Below are positions 47,494 through 60,318 of a stretch of DNA of 64,000 bases, piece by piece. Made by a program: the position numbers and the translations under genes. Numbering within the stretch: the stretch's first letter is position 1; every line of letters starts with the position of its first letter. The notes beneath the pieces are model-generated. The model saw only the letters and a list, made by a program, of their open reading frames with translations. It searched no databases and had not been told where the DNA came from. The DNA is from Meloidogyne chitwoodi (taxonomy: Eukaryota > Nematoda > Chromadorea > Rhabditida > Meloidogynidae): positions 186,001 to 250,000 of the forward strand of contig JACZZP010000010.1 of NCBI GenBank assembly GCA_015183035.1, written 5' to 3'.

Positions 47494-50400
47494 ATGGCTT
47501 TATTAATGTTGCCATTAGTAGCTTTTGTAGCATTTCGTGATGGGGCAACAACAAGAATTGGAATGTTAAGAGAAGAAGAAACAAAACAAAAAGAACAACA
47601 ATTTTCTTTATTTTTTGAAAATTTAAGAGTAATAAATGGAACAGATTTATTATTACAATGTCATCCAGCTTCAATACTTGTACGTACACATATGGCCCCA
47701 GACTTTGAAAATCCACAATTAGTTAGAAAATTAAATTGGTTACACGATAATATTTTGGTTGCTTCATTTCAACAGGTTAGAGTGAGAAATTTTAGAAATA
47801 TTTTAAAAAATATATTAATTCTCGTCATTTTACTGGTTTAATTATGTTCTAAGGATACACTAGGAACGGCCAGAGGTCGTTATAGCAAGTAACTGACCAT
47901 TTTGGTATTTTGACCATTTTGGTATTTTTTGACCCTTTTAAAATTTATACATAATATGTATATCTCGATATTTATTCATCAAAATTTAAATTTTTTTCAT
48001 TTTTTTTCTTCAACAAAATTCTTTTTTCTTTCTTCTAAAATTATAATATATATCCAACTGTTTATATATTTATTTATTTACTCCCCTGTGGGAAATTTGA
48101 GCAATTTTGGCCTTAAAAGTAGTTATATGCCTTAAGGCTGTCAATTATGCTTTTGAATGAAAAAAAAAAAAGTTTCTTAAAAATATTAAGTGTGTGTAGA
48201 GATAAATTATTGGAAAAAAAAATAAAAAAAATTTTTGGAATGAAATTAACCAAATAAAATTTTTTTCAAGGGAAACTAACAATTAATAATTTAAACTATC
48301 CTTATTTTTTGGCCTATAACTTTTTTGGTTGTTAACCGTTTTGAATGGTTCCTATATCTATCGAAAGCTAAAACGTTGAGGATTATTTGACTTAACTGGG
48401 CTGATGTAATAGGTTCAATTGTTATAAAGTTGTGGTCAAATAAATGTCAAAAATGGTTATTTTCGGTACTTTTTCTGTTATAACTTTTTTTGAAATGGAA
48501 GGATAAAATTGTTCTAATTATTAAAAATAATCCGCAGTTTCAGAGCTTTCGAATGGTATATAATTTAATTGAAAAGATTTAAAACTAAAAAAGATATGAG
48601 TCAAGAAAAGGGTAAAGTAAGGGTAAGGGTGCGTGCTCTTACCTTTACTTTTGGTTTATTTTTTTTAATTAATTTTTTTTTAATTTTTTTCTTAATCTAT
48701 TTTCTTTAATTTAATTTATTTAATTCATTTTTTTTTTTATTTTTTCTGATTTTATTTTTTATTTTTAAAAACTGTCCAAAGAGAGGGGAAAGAAGAAAAA
48801 ATTGGTAATGTTTCCGGCCAATAAATTTATTTTACTTTTTTTTTCCATTTGTTCTTAATTTCCTTTTTCTTTTATTCTTTTTAAAGCTTGCCTTAATAAT
48901 TTGCCGACTAAAACAAGTCTTAAATTAAAAGAAAAATAAATAGAGGTAAATATGGGAAGAGATGTTTGGGCGCGGGAACATTTTAAAAAATCGTAAAAAA
49001 TTAAAATAAATTTTTTTTTAATTTTTAAAAAATATTAATAAATATCTTAAATGCGTTTTTTATAATCTCCCAAAATTTTAAAATTTTGGTCTAATATTTT
49101 GAAAATTATAGGCGAAAAATTTCTCTCGAAAAAAGGTCATTTTTACGTTTTCCAACCAATAACTTTGTGCTACTTGAACTAAAAATTTTGAAATTTATAG
49201 AGAAGATGGATTAAACTATGAAGAATTTTTTAAAATAATTTTTGAGTTTTTTTATTTTAATTATTTGGTACTTTATTAGACGCGCGCCCAAACCTCTTGA
49301 ACGCCCAAAAGACTCGCAACTTGGGATAAATAAATGTAGGTAAATATCCAACTTGTGAAAAACAAAAATAAATTAAAAAAGAAAATATATTTTTGTTTTG
49401 ACTTTAAATAAATAAATAATAAATTAATTTTAAATAACTGAAGGGATAAATAAAATTAATTATTTTTAATTTTTGGTTAAAACCTTGGTTACTAAAAAAT
49501 TATTATTTTTTTAAATAAATTAAATTTAAAATCTTTTTTTTTTAAATTTATAAACAATAAAGTCCTTCTTTTTCATTTTTCTTAAAATTAAAAAAATAAA
49601 TTTTAAAGGAGAAAATATTTTTAAATCTCAAGGGAAAAATAAGTAGGAAGAAAATATATTAAATAAAAGAAAAGGGTCAAAGGACGGAAATAAGCATTAA
49701 GAAAATAAATTTTAAAGAAAGAGAAAATTGGTCAAAGAATTTTATTTTTAAAAAGAGAAAGAGTAAAAGGGAAAATAAACTTTTTTTAAATTATTTGATG
49801 GAGAAAAAGGACGTTTTAGTTGTAGATTCTGGCTTGGTGTTGGTTGCGCAAGCGCTTATAAATTTAACAAATGAGTACCTAGTGAATTGAAATTTTGTAA
49901 GAATATCAATAACACTGTTAACTAAACATTCTGAAAATTTCAGAATTTTTGGTTAAATATTTCAGAAGTTATGGTCAAAAATATCAGATTTTTGTCCATT
50001 TTTCCTGATTTTTTTGACCATAACTTGTGAAATATTTAACCAAAAATTCTGAAATTTTCAGAATTTTTGGTTAACAGTGTTATTTATATTCTTACAAAAT
50101 TTCAATTCTCTAGGTGCTCCTTTGTGTTAAATTTATAAGCGTTCGACTATGCGTTAAATTTAAGGAAAAGTAGCTTTATCAGAGGGTTCGAAATTAAAAA
50201 AAAATATTTTTTATAAAATTTTGATTAATTATTAATAAAAAAATTAAATAAAAATATTAAAAAAAATTATTTTTTAAATTACAGCAAGAATTAGGTGCAA
50301 ATATAGGACAACAATTGTGGGTAAATGATAAAAGATTACAACTTAAACGACCATTTTTTGAATTACGTATTTCTCCTGTTTTACCAAAAGACAATGGAGA

Positions 50401-53400
50401 ATGGATTTGTATTTTAGAAACTGATCCTCTCTTTGCTGAAGAATTGCCACTTGAACAGGCTGGTTCAAAATTGTTAGTGTTAGGTTAGTTATAAAATAAA
50501 AATAAACTTTTGTATTTTTGTGTTTTCAAAATGTTAATTTTTATGTTTTTTGCTTTCTGATTTTGTGTGTTTTTCAGATAATTCTGATTTGTCGTTTCCT
50601 AAAAATTCTGATTTGTGTGTTTTGTGGTTTTTAAAACATTTATTTTTGTTTGTTTTTGCAACTTATTCTGATTTTTGTGTTTTCTTTTATTTTCTCTATG
50701 TATTTCTCTTTTTCTTTACATTAATAAAATACATTAATATATATATTTATATTAGCCTTTTCTAAGATTTTGCGCATAAAATTAATTTTTTATGCCTGAC
50801 TTATTTTTAATTATGGATATATATATATTAAATAATATAAAAATAAAACCAAGAATAAATAATTAATTGAAAAAAGCAAAGAAAGTGACAGGAAAAATAC
50901 CATTAATTTTGATTAGTAAAGATAGAATTGCATGCCAAGGGGTGAATATAATAATAAATGAATTTAATAAAATGACCAATAAAGATATGTAGAGTTTATA
51001 TAAAATACAAGAGCGTGTCCATATGCAATTAATAAAATTTAAGTGAAAATAAAGGGGAAATTAATGAAAATAAATTCTGATTTTTGTATTTTTTCTAATT
51101 CTGATTTTATAAGATGTTGTATTTTTTTTTAATTAAAAGTATGTTAACTATTCTGATTTTTGTATTTTTTTTATTAAATTCTGATTTTTACTGTTTATTG
51201 TGTTTTATTTAAAATTCTGATTTTTCCTTTTGTTTTAAGTTTGTATTTTTTTCATGTTTACACATTTAAATTCCGTTTTTTTCAGAAAAGCCGCCTATTC
51301 CACCAAAACCAATAATTCAAATTGTAAATAAAAATTCTGTTCTGATTGATTGGAGTAAAAATTATTTCCCTTCACTTTCTGAACAACCAATAATTAAATT
51401 TACAATATACATTTCTGAAAAATCAGAAGACGACAAAAATAAAAAACACAAAAACAATAATAATAATTTTATAACAACAGAAAATAATAAAACAAATATC
51501 AGAATTAATAATATTAATAAATTATTAAAACCAAATAATTTATATTTATTTTCAGTAAGTTTATTTTTAAATTAAAGTTTATTTTTAAATTAAAGTTTAT
51601 TTTAATTTAAAGTTTATTTTAATTAATTTAAAATTAGGTAAGAGCTGAAAATACTGTTGGAGAGAGTCAATTTAGCCCTGAAACTGATTTTCAAACTTTT
51701 GGACTTTGTGGGATTTTTTTTTAAATTTATTTAATTTTATTTATTTTAAGCTCCTTCAAAATCACCAGAAATTCGTTCATTAAAAAATTCAAGTTCATCA
51801 GACTGTATAAATTTAGAATGGCAACAACCTTTAGAAGAGGAAGAAGAGTCGAGTAATTCAATTATTGGCTTTAGAATTAATGTAAAAAAATTAATTTTTT
51901 AATTAAAAAAAAAATAATTAATTTTTTTAATTAAAAAAAAATTTGAAAAATTTTTTTTGAAATTTTTGGAATTTTTTTTTAAATTTTCAAATACTTAAAT
52001 TTTCAAAAAAATCCTTTTTTAATTTTTAGATAACTCAATTAGACTCAAATAATTTAAAAGAATTTTATGTAAAAGGCAAATTAACGCAAACAACAAAAAT
52101 ATGTTCTCTCCAACCTTTCACAGATTATTCACTAACTTTGGAAGCAAATAATATTTTTGGATATTCTAAATTTACAAAAACATTTTTTAAAACTGATCAG
52201 GTTTTTTATTTAATTATTTTAATAAAAAAAAAATTTTTTTATTTTTTTATTTTTTTTCAAAATGTCCAAATTTCAAAATGTCCAATTTTTCAAAAATTAA
52301 ATAATTTTTCAAATTATATTATTTTAGAGTATACCAAAAGGTCCTCCATTATCAGTACAATATCAACCCTTGCCTGGAGGTAATTCTTTAGCTTTAAATT
52401 GGCGTAAACCAGAAACACCAAATGGACATATTCGTGCTTATTTAATTTATTTTAAGGTTTTTTTTTAATTTTTTTAAAATTAAATTTGATGTCAAAATAT
52501 CGAAAAAATTAAAAAAAAAATTTTTAAATTATTTTTAATTTAAAAAATTTAGGAAATGTTTTCTCAAAAGCCAACTCGTCTTATTCGTTTAGAAGAAAAA
52601 CAGCAACCTTCAATAAATGAAGAAATAAAATTATTAAAATCTTCATTTACTGTTTTTGCTTTTAATTTGGTTAATTTTTAAATTTATTTTTTGAAAAAAA
52701 AAAATAATTTTTTTTGAAAATTTTAAAAATTTTTTTAATAAAAAAATAAATTAATAATTTAAATTTAAAAATTAAATTTTAGACCAATTTGTTGCCCAAT
52801 AGCCAATATAAAATTCAAATATCTGCTGTTACTGATAAAGGAGAAGGTCCTAAAAGTGAACCTTTAATTGCTTTTACTGATATTGAAGGTTTTTTATTTA
52901 ATTTTATTTTTTTTAAATTAAATAATTAATTAATTTAGTGCCTAAAAACCCTCCAAAAATAATAAATTTATTCTTTGATTGTTCTAATTTATTTTTATCA
53001 ATTGAATGGATTTTACCTGAAGAATTGTTAAATTTAAAAAATAATAATATTATTATTGATGGATTTTATAAAATTGAAATTTATTCTTTTTTGACTCTGA
53101 CAATTAAATATTTTAATATTTCTATTAATTCTCCTTCAAAGGTTTTTAATTTTTTAATTTTATAAGAGAAAATCCCGTTATAAGGACACTTTTGGAAAAG
53201 TCATTTTTAGTGTTCTTATAAAGGGAGTGACCTAAATAAAATTAAAATAAATTAATTTAATTTATTTTTAAAGTTATTATTAGACCAAATACAATTAGGA
53301 GAACAACTTTCTATTAGTATTACTATTTTATTAAAAAGTTTAAATAATTCAACAATTTTATTAGAATCACCAAGTTCAAATAAAGAATATTTTGTATTAT

Positions 53401-56400
53401 TAGCTAATGGTTAAATTAAATTTAATTTTATTAAATTAATTAAAATTTAATTTATTTAAATTCTATTATATTTAAGAAAATAAATTAAAAATTAAATTTA
53501 ATTAAATTTAAATAAATTTAAAAAATTAAAAAGGTTGGAAATGTCGTTATCGTTCTTCTATTTGTCCTCTTATAAAAGAAAAAGAAGAAAAAAATAATTT
53601 ATTAAATTCAAAATCATCAATATGTGAAAATTTTGCAAAATCTGCGGTTGAACAACAAAAATATTTATTACTTAATAATTATGAAGAAACTACAACTTTA
53701 TTAACTCCTTTTTTAGAAGATAATAAAAATAATAAAAGAATGAATGCTAATACGGTAGAAATTTTTTTAAAAAAATTAAAAAAGGATAATATTAAGGCAA
53801 CAATATTTTTTATTTTTGGGACTGCTATAACCCTTGCTATATTTCTTTTGTTTCTCTGTATGTTGAGGAGGTATTTTTTGTAAACTTTAAATAAATAAAC
53901 TTGAAACAAATAAATAAACTTGAAACAGATAAATAAACTTGAAACAAATAAATAAACTTAAAACAGATAAATAAACTTGAAACAAATAAATAAACTTGAA
54001 ACAGATAAATAAACTTGAAACAAATAAATAAACTTGAAACAAATAAATAAACTTGAAACAAATAAATAAACTTGAAACAAATAAATAAACTTGAAACATT
54101 AAAAAAATATCTTTTTAAAAAACCTATTTGCTTTAAAAGCCTATAACTTTGCGTTAAAATAAGATAAAAATTTGTGCCTTATTTCAAACGAAAGAGGAGA
54201 ATCTCTTCTATAAAATACCAAAGAATTAAATTTTTAGTTTAAATATTAAAAAAGTTGTGAATTTTTAAAGCAATGTTGTAGCTTTTTGCTTGAATTTTTG
54301 ATGGTTTTTTGCTTGAATTTTCTTAAATAAAAATTGTATAAATTTAATTTTGTCCTTATTTTAAGCCTAGATTTTGCTCTATTTTATGATATAAAATTAA
54401 ATTTAATATGTTATTTTAATAACAAGTTGTAAGCTTCCATGTTTAATGAGTTTATTTCAAATTAAAAAACTAAAAAAGCTTAAAAAATTTAATTTTTTTT
54501 TAATTTTCAGTCGTTGTCCACTCTTCAAAACCTTTTTAATATTTCATTCCAACAAAAAACAGCAAAAAAGACGGCCAAAATTGTCTGAAAATGGAAAAAT
54601 ACCGAATGGGCAGGAACGCGTATCGCTTGTTCAAAAAGTGGCTACAGGTAAAAAAATTTTTTTTTTAAAAATTAATAAATTCAGAAAATGACAGTATTTT
54701 ACTTCCCCCAATAACTATTAATGAAGAAACATTTAAAACAGCAACTTTCTCCAGTGAAAAAGAAAATAAACAAATTTTATTAATAAATGCTTTACAAAAA
54801 AATAAAGAAGAAAATAAAATAATTAATAATAATTGTGAAATGTCAACAACAATTAGTGTTTTAGAATTTGATAATTATTTTGAAAAAATGTCTGCTAATA
54901 ATAATTCTGGATTTAAAAAACAATTTAATGTAGGGAAAATTTATTTCTTAAAAGTTCTGATTTTTAAAAATTGAATTCTGATTTTTAAATAAAATTAAAT
55001 TCTGATTTTTAAAACTAAAATTCTGTTATTTAGAAATTAAATTCTGATTTTTTAAAATTAAATTCTGATTTTTACAAAACAAATTCTGATTTTTTTTAAG
55101 GAAATAGAGTCTGAAACAAATTTATTATTGGAAGACAAAAATTCAGAAGAAACAATAAATAATGAAAAATCTAAAAATAGGTATTTTTAAATTAATTTTA
55201 AATTTTAAAAAATTATTTTTTAAAGATATACTGATGTTTGTGCATTTCCTAAGACAAGCAGAATAAGGCTATTTGATACCCAAAAATTAATAGAACGTTA
55301 TATTAATGCGAACTTTGTTGATAGTTGTGACGAAACACATGCTTATAGTGTGATTTATTTTTCTAATCAGAATTTTTAAAAACACAATTTTGATTTTAAA
55401 AATACAAACTTAAAATCAGAATGTATTTTAACAATAATTCTGTTAAATTTGTATTTTTAAAAATCAGAATTTAATTTTAAATATCAGAATTTAATTTTAA
55501 AAATCAGAATTTATTTTTAAAAATCAGAATTATTTACAGTAGCCACTCAAGCACCTTTACCAAATACTTTTGGTGACTTTTGGTTAATGGTTTGGCAGGA
55601 GAATTGTAAATTATTAATTGCAATAACAAATATGGTAGAATGTGGAAGAAGAAAATGTGATCAGTGAGTAAATTTAAAAATTAAAAATTATTTTTTAATT
55701 CTGATTTTTATTTTAGATATTGGCCAGAAGAAATTGAATCAACAATTTTAACTGACAATAATTTTATTATAAAATTAATTTTAGAACGTTCAAATTCTGT
55801 TTTTACTCATAGAATATTTGAAATAAAAAATAATAATATTATAGAAGAAGAAAAAAATATTAGAACAATACATCAATTACATTTTATGGACTGGCCGGTA
55901 ATTAATTTAAATTTAGGGTATTTCACCGAATTGACAATTCACCGTTATTTTTTCGGTGAATTGTCCAAAGGTTGTTTTTGGCGAATTGTCAAAATTATTA
56001 AATATAATTTTATTTAAAAATGAGACAATTTATCCCACTATAAACTTCTAAAAATTTAAAAGGACAAAGAAGTTCCATCTACTCCATTTCCTTTTCTTCA
56101 TTTTATTAATTATGTTGCTGATTTACATTGTTCTTCTTCTTCTTCTTCTTTACAATTAATAAATAATAATAATATTAGTCCTTGTGTTGTTCATTGTAGT
56201 GCAGGTATTGGAAGATCTGGCTCTTTTATTTTGGTTGATTCTTTGAGAAGACATTTGGTTTTTTATTTTATTAAAAAATTAAAAATAATTTTTTAAAGCT
56301 TTGTTGCGATAAAATTGATGTTGAAGGACAATTAAAAAGAATGAGAAAGCAAAGGGTACAGTTAGTACAAACACTTGAACAATACATTTTTTGTCATCAA

Positions 56401-57996
56401 GTTGTTAAACATTTGGTATCTAATGGAATTACTAGACGTTAGTTTTTTTAGAATTTTGGCGTCTATTTTTGTGTTTTGACCATTTTGTCATTTTGATTGT
56501 TTTGACCATTTTGTAAATTATCAAATTGATAAAAATATTAATTTAGAACCTCGAACACATTTCTCCAATTATTGTCAATTCCTTTTTACAAAATTTACCC
56601 CAACAGGACAAAGAAGAATAAATGCACAAGCACAAACATTGTTATGTGACAACAAACATTTTGGAGGAAAAGAATTAAATATTCCTTTAAATAATAATAA
56701 TAATATAATTTCTCTTTCTGGATATCATAAAAATGATGAATTTTTAATTATTTTTAATAATATTTTTAAAAATGGGAATGACAATATTTTATTTAAAAAT
56801 TGGCAAAATGATATTTGGCAAAGTATTTGGAAGGCAAAATGCAAGGTATACCTTAAAATATTATTTAATTAGTTGACTCCCGTTATAAGGACACCATTTT
56901 AAATATTGGACATGTGGTCACTTCCCCAAATATTGGACATTTGGTCACTCCCCCAAATATTGGACATTTGGTCACTCCCCCAAATATTGGACATTTGGTC
57001 ACTCCCCCAAATATTGGACATTTGGTCACTCCCCCAAATATTGGACATTTGGTCACTCCCCCAAATATTGGACATTTGGTCACTCCCCCAAATATTGGAC
57101 ATTTGGTCACTCCCCCAAATATTGGACATTTGGTCACTCCCCCAAATATTGGACATTTGGTCACTCCCCCAAATATTGGACATTTGGTCACTCCCCCAAA
57201 TATTGGACATTTGGTCACTCCCCCAAATATTGGACATTTGGTCACTCCCCCAAATATTGGACATTTGGTCACTTCCCCCAATATTGGAAATCTTTGTGTC
57301 CTTATATCGGGTGTCCTTATAATGAGTTAATATTATTTTTAAAATAGTCTTTAATCATATTGGACTCAACTTTTGATTTGCTTGATTCAAATGATTGCTT
57401 TTTAACTAATTTATTTAAAGAAGAACAATTATTTAATGAAGGAGGAGAAGAAAAAGATGAATTTTTAATTGAAAAAGACATTAAAAATCAACAAATTTTA
57501 ATAAAATCAAATAAAAACGAAGAAAATGAATTTTTAAAAATAAATATACAAAGAATTTTTACTTCAAAATTTTTAATTGATCCTTGGACTGAAATTGAAA
57601 TTTTACAATCTAAATTAAAAAATCAACATCGAGAAGCTTTAGCTATTATAGAAATTCCAAGGAGAGAAAGGCCTACTTCTGCACCTTTTTTATTTTGTGC
57701 ATTACAGTCTATTGCTTGTCAACTTGAACAGGAAGTTAGTATTGGGAGAAAAATTTTTATCATTTTATATTTTTAGTCACTAACCCAAAAAATTACATTT
57801 CGTCACTAAAACAAATTTTATATTTGGTCATACTAACTAATACATTTTTCTTTTTTCATAGGATGCTGTAGACGTCTTATTATGGCTTGCTTTATACAAA
57901 AATATTTATTGTTGTAGTTGGACAAATTTGCAAGAAATAGAAATGATATATCAAAGGGTTTTAGAACTTGTAGAATTACAACAAACATTTTGTTAA
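47494..57996 (+). CDS. Receptor tyrosine phosphatase with Ig and FN3 domains (CLR-1/LAR class)
   Basis: Transmembrane protein tyrosine phosphatase. The ATG at 47494 follows a splice-like TTTTTATAG and opens a signal peptide ([14 protein letters not shown]). An Ig domain spans exons 1-2 ([24 protein letters not shown]). About four FN3 domains follow (for example [68 protein letters not shown]). The transmembrane helix is [22 protein letters not shown] domain 1 has [35 protein letters not shown], the WPD loop HFMDWPDKEVP, the P-loop [10 protein letters not shown] and the Q-loop QTLEQYIF, so it should be active. Domain 2 is shortened and its P-loop reads [17 protein letters not shown], without the catalytic Cys. 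The single Ig domain and dead D2 suggest C. elegans CLR-1, a negative regulator of FGF receptor signalling, but this is not proven. Its introns carry several unusual repeats. Confidence 0.88.
49852..50142. repeat. Foldback element in the first RPTP intron
   Basis: Arms of about 130 bp: CGCTTATAAATTTAACAAA at the left end and its near complement TTTGTGTTAAATTTATAAGCG at the right end, around a centre of about 30 bp at 49990-50020. The large 2.5-kb intron (47776-50284) is otherwise AT-rich and empty. Confidence 0.78.
53174..53230. mobile_element. Short palindromic element, CCCGTTATAAGGACAC ends
   Basis: It begins CCCGTTATAAGGACAC and returns GTGTTCTTATAAAGGG, followed by AGTGACC. It lies in an RPTP intron and is a minimal relative of the minisatellite-bearing element at 56879-57311. 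Confidence 0.65.
53886..54098. repeat. 19-bp minisatellite, about 11 copies
   Basis: The unit is AAATAAATAAACTTGAAAC, with CAG/CAA variants, in the RPTP intron just after the transmembrane exon. It opens false reading frames on the minus strand. Confidence 0.9.
56879..57311. mobile_element. TIR element carrying a 27-bp minisatellite (about 14 copies)
   Basis: The ends CCCGTTATAAGGACAC and GTGTCCTTATATCGGG are inverted repeats. Between them, from about 56910, a 27-bp unit (ACATTTGGTCACTCCCCC, then AAATATTGG) repeats about fourteen times almost without change. The unit length is a multiple of three and it contains no stop in several frames, so false ORFs of 120-138 codons appear on both strands. 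The whole element lies inside an RPTP intron between exons ending KAKCK and starting SLIILD. Confidence 0.85.
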
Positions 57997-58022
57997 TATT
58001 TTATTTTTTTAAATAATAAAAG
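57965..58022 (+). repeat. Last codons and 3' UTR of the RPTP gene, duplicated downstream
   Basis: The last eight codons (LVELQQTFC region), the stop and about 28 bases of 3' UTR recur at 60262-60318 with only small indels. This looks like a long direct repeat flanking the block between them. Confidence 0.85.
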
Positions 58023-58615
58023 TATCATATTTTAAAGAGATTTGAAAGTTGAATCGAACAAGCCATGAAGGAAAATGAAATTTATTATTGAAGTCGAAAT
58101 ATAGGCATCTGAATATTATAGATAAAAGGATAAAGGTTGAGAACCCAAAACTTTGAGAGATTACAGCTTCTTTCACTTTGGACATAAAATCCTAAATTTT
58201 GGATAAAGATATATCTGTTAATGACTTATAACTGGTACCATCGATAAGTCCATTCGAAGTATTTGGACCGAGAAATTCGCTCCCGAAAATATGTGGTGAA
58301 TGGATATCACCAAAACTTTGTTTGATCTGATCTCCTTTAATCTGGGACCTAAATCCATAAATTTGTGGTCAATGATAGATCTACTAGTGGACCATAATCG
58401 TACATGACGGATTGTCATTTCCTTCCATTTGAACAGAGCTGTGCGATCCAGAAAATCTGGGGGATAAACTCACCCCCAAAACTTTGTTTAAACATATCTC
58501 CTTTAATCTTGGACCTAAATTCATAAATTTTGGAGCAACGATAAAACAACTAATTGCTTATTATGGTATATATTTTTAAGTCAATTCGTTGCTTCTGAGC
58601 CGAGATATGGTTGAA
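58023..58615. repeat. Degenerate tandem units left of the large inverted repeat
   Basis: Two to three units of roughly 190 bp share the phrases CAAAACTTTG, TGGGACCTAAAT, ATAAATTTTGG and CATTT-GGACCGAGA. Similar phrases occur in the centre (59234-59516) and just right of the inverted repeat. No coding potential. Confidence 0.6.
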
Positions 58616-60134
58616 ATAAAATTATACGGCTAAATTTTGCAAAAAATACCTTAATTTTCTTTAATTTAAATTTTAAGCTTTTTTAAATAAAATAGCAATT
58701 TAAAATTTGGACTAAATTATGCCCACTAAGTCTAGAAATTTAATTAAATTAAAATTACAATTTTTCCACCGCTCAGTTTTCCGTAAAAAATAAATTTCCA
58801 CGAGAAGGATTCGAACCTTGGTCATTTTTTTTCATTTCTCCCACAAAAATGAGAGAATTTCCACTTAACCAAAAATATATTTTTCTCCCTAAATTTTCTC
58901 AATAATTCAGAAGACTGTAACTCGACTTCTAAACCATATCTGAGATAAATGAATAGCTCATTTGATTCAGCTTTTCAAGCTCTTTCGAATGATAATATAT
59001 TTATCCAAAAATATTTAATTTAAATTATTTAAAAAATTTCATTAACTCAAACTTCAAATGGCCATAACTTTTTTTAAAAAAGAATTTTGGGGGAAAATTT
59101 TTTGAAAATTTTTGTCTAAAAATTCAAAATAAAATTGTCTAAAATCGTGCGCTTTTGGATATTCAATACCATACATTTGAGCCGAGTTATTAGCTCTCGA
59201 AGTTCTGGGGGTAATGGACTACCCAAAACTTTGAGAGATCACAGCGCCTTTCATTTGGGACCTAGAATCCTAAATTTTGGGCTAAAGATGGATCAGACAA
59301 TGGTCTAAAGTTGGTACCATACAAGTCCATTCGACCTATTTTGACCGAGATATGTGCTCCCGAGTTATATCGCCCCAATATTTTTGGAAGCGCATATCTC
59401 GGTCCAAATGAGACGAAATGATTATCCGTCTGGCGAGATTATGGTCTCTTGGTACATCTATCGTTGACCCAAATTTTATAGATTTAGGTCTCAAATCAAC
59501 TGAGCTGGGATCAAACAAAGTTTTGGGTAGTCCATTACCCCCAGAACTTCGAGAGCTAATAACTCGGCTCAAATGTATGGTATTGAATATCCAAAAGCGC
59601 ACGATTTTAGACAATTTTATTTTGAATTTTTAGACAAAAATTTTCAAAAAATTTTCCCCCAAAATTCTTTTTTAAAAAAAGTTATGGCCATTTGAAGTTT
59701 GAGTTAATGAAATTTTTTAAATAATTTAAATTAAATATTTTTGGATAAATATATTATCATTCGAAAGAGCTTGAAAAGCTGAATCAAATGAGCTATTCAT
59801 TTATCTCAGATATGGTTTAGAAGTCGAGTTACAGTCTTCTGAATTATTGAGAAAATTTAGGGAGAAAAATATATTTTTGGTTAAGTGGAAATTCTCTCAT
59901 TTTTGTGGGAGAAATGAAAAAAAATGACCAAGGTTCGAATCCTTCTCGTGGAAATTTATTTTTTACGGAAAACTGAGCGGTGGAAAAATTGTAATTTTAA
60001 TTTAATTAAATTTCTAGACTTAGTGGGCATAATTTAGTCCAAATTTTAAATTGCTATTTTATTTAAAAAAGCTTAAAATTTAAATTAAAGAAAATTAAGG
60101 TATTTTTTGCAAAATTTAGCCGTAGAATTTTATC
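58616..60134. repeat. Large inverted repeat with 618-bp arms and tRNA-like segments
   Basis: Left arm 58616-59233 and right arm 59517-60134 are reverse complements that I read as nearly identical, around a centre of about 283 bp. Each arm contains a tRNA-like stretch (left arm on the minus strand at about 58798-58870, right arm on the plus strand at about 59880-59955) with GGTTAAGTGG and GGTTCGAATCCTTCTCG boxes. The interruption between boxes is abnormal, so a functional tRNA is unlikely. Confidence 0.88.
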
Positions 60135-60261
60135 GTCTATATTTAGGTCCAAATGGGAATAAATGACTATCCGTCAGGTACAATTTTTTTCCATTGGTAC
60201 ATCTATATTTGTCACAAAATTTATTATTCTAGCTCCCAAATTCCAGAGCGGAGATCTCTCA

Positions 60262-60318
60262 AACTTGTAGAATTACAACAAACATTTTGTTAATTATTTT
60301 ATTTTTTAATAATAAAAG
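60262..60318 (+). repeat. Second copy of the RPTP 3' end
   Basis: AACTTGTAGAATTACAACAA and following bases repeat 57965-58022. No coding exon precedes it, so it is a non-functional copy. Confidence 0.85.

Noticed and set aside
53679..54099. Minus-strand frames with repeated FQVYLF peptides
   Set aside because: Artefact of the 19-bp minisatellite plus antisense of the RPTP transmembrane exon.
56883..57330. Reading frames of 121-138 codons on both strands with perfect peptide repeats
   Set aside because: They are produced by the 27-bp minisatellite, whose length is a multiple of three and which lacks stops. They lie inside an intron.
58798..58883. A functional tRNA gene in the large inverted repeat
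   Set aside because: The T-arm is good, but the space between boxes is too long and no proper anticodon arm or acceptor stem is visible.
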